From: Ignavibacteriaceae bacterium
Lineage (GTDB): Bacteria; Bacteroidota; Ignavibacteria; Ignavibacteriales; Ignavibacteriaceae
Length of the DNA stretch: 40,140 nt
Assembly: GCA_013359345.1 (NCBI GenBank)
Contig: JABWCA010000016.1
Location: forward strand, 1 to 40,140
Direction of reading: 5' to 3'
In this document: in pieces, positions 36,480 through 40,140 of the stretch
Layout: the number at the start of each line of letters is the position of its first letter
Position numbering within the stretch: position 1 is the first letter of the stretch
Position numbers and translations under genes: made by a program
The notes under the pieces: generated by a model
What the model was told of the DNA's origin: nothing
What the model saw: only the letters and a program-made list of their open reading frames with translations
Databases searched by the model: none

Positions 36480-36530
36480 TTTGTGCAGTCCCGTTAAAAT
36501 AATATAAAACTTAAATACAACGCTGCAGAA

Positions 36531-37205
36531 TTACTTCAGATTAAGAAATTTCTGAGCTTCCTTTTTTCTTTTATAGATTACAAAAAGAACAACAGATAAT
36601 CCAATAAGGGGTACTGTGATAAAGAATGCAAGAACAACTGGTGAAAGGAGAAGCTGCACCGGGTTAATCATATCCGAAAGAGAAAGTATATCATTTTTTG
36701 CTCCCGGAAGCTTTACTTTCTGAGAATCTGACATTGCTGCTTTAAGGTCAATTCCGCCTTTTTCGCCTACCGCATTAATATAAACATTGTAATAAAGCTG
36801 AAAAACGGCAGGACCTGTGTAGTCATCATCCTTTTCAAGATTCAGCATCTCGGAAACGTAGCTGACTGCAGGCGGCATCTGGTCGGCATCAGGATTATAA
36901 AGGCTTAACTCCTGAATAACCTTGTTCAGGTCTGTCTTCGCCGGATCAAAGCCGATAACATAAAGCTGTGCATAAAATGAATAAGGTGAAAATCTCACGT
37001 TGCCATCTTCCGATAGTCTTGTAAGAGTTTCGACATCAAATCTTTTTTCGACTGTACGGTATTCAACTGTGTAAAACTCATAATTATCAACAGAACTGCC
37101 GCCGAGTTTTACAAAGTACTCAAATTTGACTGCTTCAGACGGATCATTAATCACATCGGCTTTAATAACAAAAGCCAGAAGCAGCAAAAAGACAAACGAT
37201 TTCAT
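36531..37205 (-). CDS. Secreted single-pass membrane protein of unknown function
   Basis: I do not recognise the family. An N-terminal signal peptide (MKSFVFLLLLAFVIKA, about 1-17) leads to a periplasmic domain of about 165 residues with mixed alpha/beta character and no cysteines or catalytic motif. A C-terminal transmembrane helix follows (about 186-210), then a short basic tail (YKRKKEAQKF). The topology is type I, with most of the protein outside the inner membrane. The gene lies about 50 bases upstream of the broken DinB gene and 66 bases downstream of the aldo/keto reductase on the same strand; shared transcription is possible. Confidence 0.72.
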   Translation of the reverse strand: MKSFVFLLLLAFVIKADVINDPSEAVKFEYFVKLGGSSVDNYEFYTVEYRTVEKRFDVETLTRLSEDGNVRFSPYSFYAQLYVIGFDPAKTDLNKVIQELSLYNPDADQMPPAVSYVSEMLNLEKDDDYTGPAVFQLYYNVYINAVGEKGGIDLKAAMSDSQKVKLPGAKNDILSLSDMINPVQLLLSPVVLAFFITVPLIGLSVVLFVIYKRKKEAQKFLNLK

Positions 37206-37271
37206 CAGTACCTCATTAATTTATTTATTTTATTGAATTAAACATTCTTATCCTGAAAATGTTTCATCCCT

Positions 37272-38156
37272 TTACACTAGAGAATACCAGTCAGAACCAT
37301 GTTCGTTGAATTTATTTCTGATCTGCTGATACAGATCGTCAGGCAGTTTGCCTTTCCCGACAATGGCGATATTTTGTTTAAGGTGCTCAATATTGGTAGT
37401 GCCCACGATAACAGAATCAACTCCGTAAGTATATGCAGCAAAACGGAGGGCTGCTTCATGAACCGGCATACCGAAATCTGTATCCATCTGTTTCAGGCGG
37501 TAAAAATACTGCTCAATGTAGTCACCTACAGGTGCTTCGTTATATTTCCATACTGAGTTTGCCGAAGGTCTCTTGGCAATCACACCCATATAATTTTTCT
37601 TGGCGGGATATAAAATATCGTTTATGGCTTTCTGATCAGTGATATTTATTGAAGCCTGCATTCCGCCGAACCTGCCGGAGTAAACAGCATAATTAAGAGC
37701 GTCATTATCACCGGAATATGCCGGCACCCTTACTTTGCCCTCCTGCACCGTTCTGATAAGCGCTTCAGTTACCGCGCCTTCCTGCAGTTTATCAAGATTG
37801 CATGAATGGAGATGCACAATATCAATGTAATCGGTCTTAAGAATTTTCAGTGCCTTATCAACACCGGCAATTATACAGTCATAGGTCCAGTCTTCGTAAC
37901 CCTCAACGTCATAACCCACTTTTGTGGAGAGAACAAACTCGCTTCTTCTTTTTGAAAGATGTTTCCCGATCCGTTCTTCCGAAAGTCCGTAAGACCTGGC
38001 AGTGTCTATAAGATTTATGCCGTTATCTAAAACTGAATTAAGCAGATATTTGGCTTCTTTATCGGTTAGGGAATCAGTTCCGGTCATTCCGGCACCGAAA
38101 CCAAGGGCAGTGACTTTCAGGCCTGTCATTCCGAAATCCCTGATATCCAGACTCAT
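37272..38156 (-). CDS. Aldo/keto reductase
   Basis: This NAD(P)H-dependent oxidoreductase of the AKR (TIM-barrel) superfamily has 294 residues and reduces an aldehyde or ketone that cannot be named from sequence. The catalytic residues are visible: D51 and Y56 in LIDTARSYG, K79 in STKVGYD and H117 in VHLHS. The C-terminal SVIVGTTNIEHLKQNI is the usual cofactor-phosphate-binding region. The N-terminus MSLDIRDFGMTGLKVTALGFG is typical for the family, so the start is sound. It is somewhat shorter than many bacterial AKRs but within range. There is no neighbouring pathway gene to suggest a substrate. Confidence 0.93.
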   Translation of the reverse strand: MSLDIRDFGMTGLKVTALGFGAGMTGTDSLTDKEAKYLLNSVLDNGINLIDTARSYGLSEERIGKHLSKRRSEFVLSTKVGYDVEGYEDWTYDCIIAGVDKALKILKTDYIDIVHLHSCNLDKLQEGAVTEALIRTVQEGKVRVPAYSGDNDALNYAVYSGRFGGMQASINITDQKAINDILYPAKKNYMGVIAKRPSANSVWKYNEAPVGDYIEQYFYRLKQMDTDFGMPVHEAALRFAAYTYGVDSVIVGTTNIEHLKQNIAIVGKGKLPDDLYQQIRNKFNEHGSDWYSLV

Positions 38157-38257
38157 TTTTACCTCATATTTTTATTGAGCAAAATTAATGAAAATATGCA
38201 TAAACACCTAACTTAAACAGGCTCTGTTTTAAGGCGGAGAATGAGATAAATTATAAA

Positions 38258-38283
38258 CGGGGAGACCGCCGGCGGTCTGCCCG
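38258..38283 (-). terminator. 26-bp near-perfect palindrome after the small gene
   Basis: CGGGGAGACCGCC abuts GGCGGTCTGCCCG, complementary except for one pair. On the minus strand it begins 18 bases past the stop of the gene at 38301-38603 and is followed by TTTATAATTT, so it probably acts as that gene's terminator. A loopless palindrome could also bind a dimeric regulator for the aldo/keto reductase downstream. Confidence 0.5.
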
Positions 38284-38300
38284 GCAAACTTCTGAAAGAA

Positions 38301-38603
38301 TCAGTTCATTGACGGCTGCGGAAATGAAAGGCTGAGTGCATTGTGAAATGCGAGCTCGTGTATTGTGTAGTTCACAAATGAAATAATAGGAAAACCTGCT
38401 ATGATACTTTCAGCTTCAAACCGTGATTTTGCGAGCACAGTCACCCACACCTTCGACCTGTCAGCGGAAAGGGAATAGCTGGTCAGTTTTCTTGCAAGCA
38501 TCAGTTCATTGACTTTATGTATCTGTCTTGGTATCAGTTCAACAAAATCAGGCGTAAACATTTTGGGCAGAATAATTTCCACCATGTAATCATTCATAGT
38601 CAT
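38301..38603 (-). CDS. Small protein, possibly of the muconolactone-isomerase-like alpha/beta barrel fold
   Basis: This 100-residue soluble protein starts MTMNDYMVEIILPKMF; a second in-frame ATG lies two codons in. The pattern of a short beta strand, a charged helix (LIPRQIHKVNELMLARKL), strands (SYSLSADRSKVWVTVLA), a second helix (SRFEAESIIAGFPI) and a last strand (NYTIHELAF) is that of a ferredoxin-like dimeric alpha/beta barrel, as in muconolactone delta-isomerases and YciI-like proteins. No catalytic signature is clear and no aromatic degradation genes are nearby, so an enzymatic role should not be assumed. The gene is monocistronic with a hairpin downstream. Confidence 0.65.
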   Translation of the reverse strand: MTMNDYMVEIILPKMFTPDFVELIPRQIHKVNELMLARKLTSYSLSADRSKVWVTVLAKSRFEAESIIAGFPIISFVNYTIHELAFHNALSLSFPQPSMN

Positions 38604-38722
38604 TTTCCATTTTTCGTCTGTTAAATGAGTAACACATTATAAAAAGGGACAGTTCAAATCACGGCGTGCGCCCGTTGTTTTGAAAATATGGCGGAAAGAG
38701 TTAATTTTGGAGACAAAATTAA

Positions 38723-38799
38723 GGCGCGTTCGTCTAGCGGTTCAGGACGCTGCCCTCTCAAGGCAGAGATCACGGGTTCGAATCCCGTACGCGCTACCA
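38723..38799 (+). tRNA. tRNA-Glu (CTC)
   Basis: Acceptor GGCGCGT pairs with ACGCGCT (one G-T wobble), the D-arm is TCTAGCGGTTCAGGA, the anticodon stem CTGCC/GGCAG encloses CTCTCAA with anticodon CTC, and the T-arm has GGGTTCGAATCCC. The 3' CCA is encoded here, unlike in the tRNA-Gln of this window. Confidence 0.95.
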
Positions 38800-38840
38800 A
38801 ATCAGTATCAACAGCCCGCCGCGGCGGGACAGTGCCAGAA

Positions 38841-38969
38841 GTGCCAACAAGGCAGCATAAATGGGATAGAACACTATTCCACCCCACCAGATCAGTGGCA
38901 TCAGTGCCAGCAGTGTCATCAGTGCCAACAAGGCAGCATAAATGGGATAGAACGCTATTCCACCCCACC
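38841..38969. repeat. 48-bp direct repeat downstream of tRNA-Glu
   Basis: A 48-bp unit (38841-38888, starting GTGCCAACAAGGCAGCATAA) recurs at 38922-38969 with one mismatch. The 33 bases between carry shorter ATCAGTGCCAGCAGTG-like units. Overlapping frames on both strands are translations of the tRNA and repeat and are not genes. Confidence 0.9.
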
Positions 38970-39076
38970 GGAACAGATTACATAGAAAAACTCAGATTGA
39001 TTTAGTTTAAAGGTTTATTCTTTTTTATTCCTGCTTCCTGTTTTCCTGAATCCTGTTTCCTGAATCCTGTTTCCTG

Positions 39077-39148
39077 TTGGAGACGCAAGCATTGGAGACG
39101 CAGGCATTGGAGACGCAAGCATTGGAGACGCAAGCATTGCGTCTCTAC
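39077..39148. repeat. Four tandem 15-bp units ending in an inverted half-unit
   Basis: TTGGAGACGCAAGCA occurs four times head to tail (39077-39136; the second copy differs by one base), then TTGCGTCTC follows as the inverse of GAGACGCAA. Upstream is a run of CCTGTTTCCTGAAT-type units (about 39031-39077). The period of 15 would give a five-residue repeat if translated, but no credible gene spans it. Confidence 0.9.
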
Positions 39149-39214
39149 TGATTTCCTGCCTGTTGTTTTATTATTGCCTTTGGTTTTTATGACGGAAAAG
39201 ATGTAGCCATCATC

Positions 39215-39449
39215 ATGAGATTGTGCGACTCCGTCCGGAGTCGGCAATGTTATCTTTCCTGGTTTTGCTAGTATTGTGTGACTCCTCCGGAGTCAGAATA
39301 TGGCAGAACTTTCACTGTACGAATTTCATGAGTGATGGCGGAATAATAAAATGCCTGGTCACGGGAATCCTCAAAAACGAGTGCCAACGACCCGGCTGGT
39401 TTTATCTGAATGAGGCAGATACAACCATAATACGCAAACACTTACAGTA
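39215..39449 (+). repeat. Long direct repeat, copy A (contains two-hairpin element)
   Basis: It aligns with 39908-40140 over its whole length, nearly identical in the last 100 bases. The two hairpins are GACTCCGTCCGGAGTC (39227-39242) and GACTCCTCCGGAGTC (39280-39294), joined by a spacer with CTAGTATTGTGT. The last 36 bases (GAGGCAGATACAACCATAAT and onward) are repeated once more at 39452-39489. The frame of 75 codons across it is not considered a gene. Confidence 0.9.
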
Positions 39450-39552
39450 ATGAGGCAGATACAACCATAATACGCAAACACTTACAGTCATAACCTGCCG
39501 GGTCTTAATTTTATGCCACCTTACGACTACGCAAAGTTGTCAAAAAATTTAA

Positions 39553-39629
39553 AACCCGGAATGTCTTTTTATTCAAAGCACCTGGCAATTTTAAATCCCC
39601 TTCCATTTTCAAATAGGACATTCCGGGTT
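39553..39629. repeat. 13-bp inverted repeat in the right-end gap
   Basis: AACCCGGAATGTC (39553-39565) and its exact complement GACATTCCGGGTT (39617-39629) flank a 51-base loop. It sits between the two long direct repeats, in a stretch (39490-39907) that otherwise shows only GC-rich fragments of AACGGGTGC type and no gene. Confidence 0.8.
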
Positions 39630-39907
39630 CAGCTCAAACGGAGAACGGGCCTTGTAATGAAAAACGGGTGCCGGTGACCTCACGGGTTTTACCGGTAACA
39701 AGGTTTTAACCCGGCGATCGTACCATCCCTGCAATCTGAACCCGCGAGGTTTTAACGGGTGCAGGTGAATCAACAAAATGCAATTTCAGGAAACGGATGT
39801 CAGTTGGCTACCGTAATGCCATAAAACCGCGTAGTGGTTTCCTGTTTGTAGCCATACGTTACCCCAAACATCTTTATCCCCTTTGGGGGATTCCCGTAAA
39901 AAGATAC

Positions 39908-40140
39908 ATGAGATTGTGCGACTCCGTCCGGAGTCGTGGTGATTATGTCTTGTGTTTTTCTAGTATTGTGTGACTCCTCCGGAGTCAGAGGAGGGTACAA
40001 CTCTCTCTGTACGAATTTCATAAGTGATGGCGTAATAATGGAATGCCTGGTCACGGGAATCCTCAAAAACGAGTGCCAACGACCCGGCTGGTTTTATCTG
40101 AATGAGGCAGATACAACCATAATACGCAAACACTTACAGT
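39908..40140 (+). repeat. Long direct repeat, copy B, at the window end
   Basis: This is the second copy of the segment at 39215-39449, with hairpins GACTCCGTCCGGAGTC (39920-39935) and GACTCCTCCGGAGTC (39972-39986). It ends at the last base of the window, at exactly the same point (ACACTTACAGT) where copy A ends. Just before it, ATCCCCTTTGGGGGAT (39876-39891) is a further small hairpin. Confidence 0.9.

Noticed and set aside
38654-38985. Overlapping frames of about 100 codons on both strands around tRNA-Glu
   Set aside because: They translate the tRNA gene itself (minus-strand RTGFEPV-type peptide) and the 48-bp repeats.
39077-39148. Possible CRISPR array
   Set aside because: Units of 15 bp are directly adjacent with no spacers, and no cas genes are in the window.
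39002-39247. Minus-strand frame with a five-residue tandem repeat (QCLRL units)
   Set aside because: It is the translation of the 15-bp tandem array; length and composition do not support a gene.

Overview
The window looks like a chromosomal contig from an uncultured or little-studied member of the Bacteroidota/Chlorobiota/Ignavibacteriota (FCB) group. This is an inference from overall style: weak or absent Shine-Dalgarno sites, several apparent TTG starts, large PAS-rich sensor kinases, a secreted dipeptidyl peptidase IV, an OlsF-type amino-lipid synthase and many short hairpin-rich intergenic repeats. No rRNA is present. Two tRNA genes (Gln-CTG and Glu-CTC) are visible. Both window ends lie in repeats, which would fit an assembly that broke there.

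Region 1 (about 1-10,100) is a defence island. It carries a tightly packed type I restriction-modification operon (hsdR, hsdM, hsdS). The same run of tightly spaced genes continues, without a recognisable terminator, into a Ser/Thr protein kinase, a membrane-anchored coiled-coil protein and a small membrane protein with a zinc ribbon. A separate gene follows that resembles AbiJ N-terminal plus Abi_C abortive-infection proteins. The island is bounded by mirror-image repeats: an about 240-bp repeat and a two-hairpin element occur on the left and again, inverted, on the right. The kinase and two membrane proteins inside an R-M operon are the best candidate for an undescribed system.

Region 2 (10,464-14,493, minus strand) is a small metabolic operon of two tandemly duplicated cytochrome P450s and a methyltransferase of the cyclopropane-fatty-acid synthase family. 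In that methyltransferase the carbonate-binding residues of true CFA synthases appear to be replaced. Divergent from it (14,634-17,503, plus) are a STAS anti-sigma-factor antagonist, a secreted dipeptidyl peptidase IV and a YbaN-family membrane protein, followed by tRNA-Gln with a terminator.

Region 3 (17,989-35,248) is envelope and signalling. It has a lipoprotein of unknown function; a 1298-residue PAS/GAF histidine kinase and its separate response regulator (minus strand); a bifunctional ornithine-lipid-type acyltransferase (minus strand); a four-gene ABC export operon of membrane fusion protein, ATPase and two FtsX-type permeases (plus strand); and a 1424-residue hybrid histidine kinase. 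The two kinases are related, and one carries the receiver domain that the other has as a separate gene.

Region 4 (35,663-38,603) holds small housekeeping or unknown genes: a CPXCG zinc-binding protein, a DinB-family gene broken by a single-base frameshift, a single-pass membrane protein, an aldo/keto reductase and a small protein of possible alpha/beta-barrel fold. From tRNA-Glu (38,723) to the end there are no convincing genes, only tandem, direct and hairpin repeats, including two near-identical copies of an about 233-bp segment, the second of which ends exactly at the window end.
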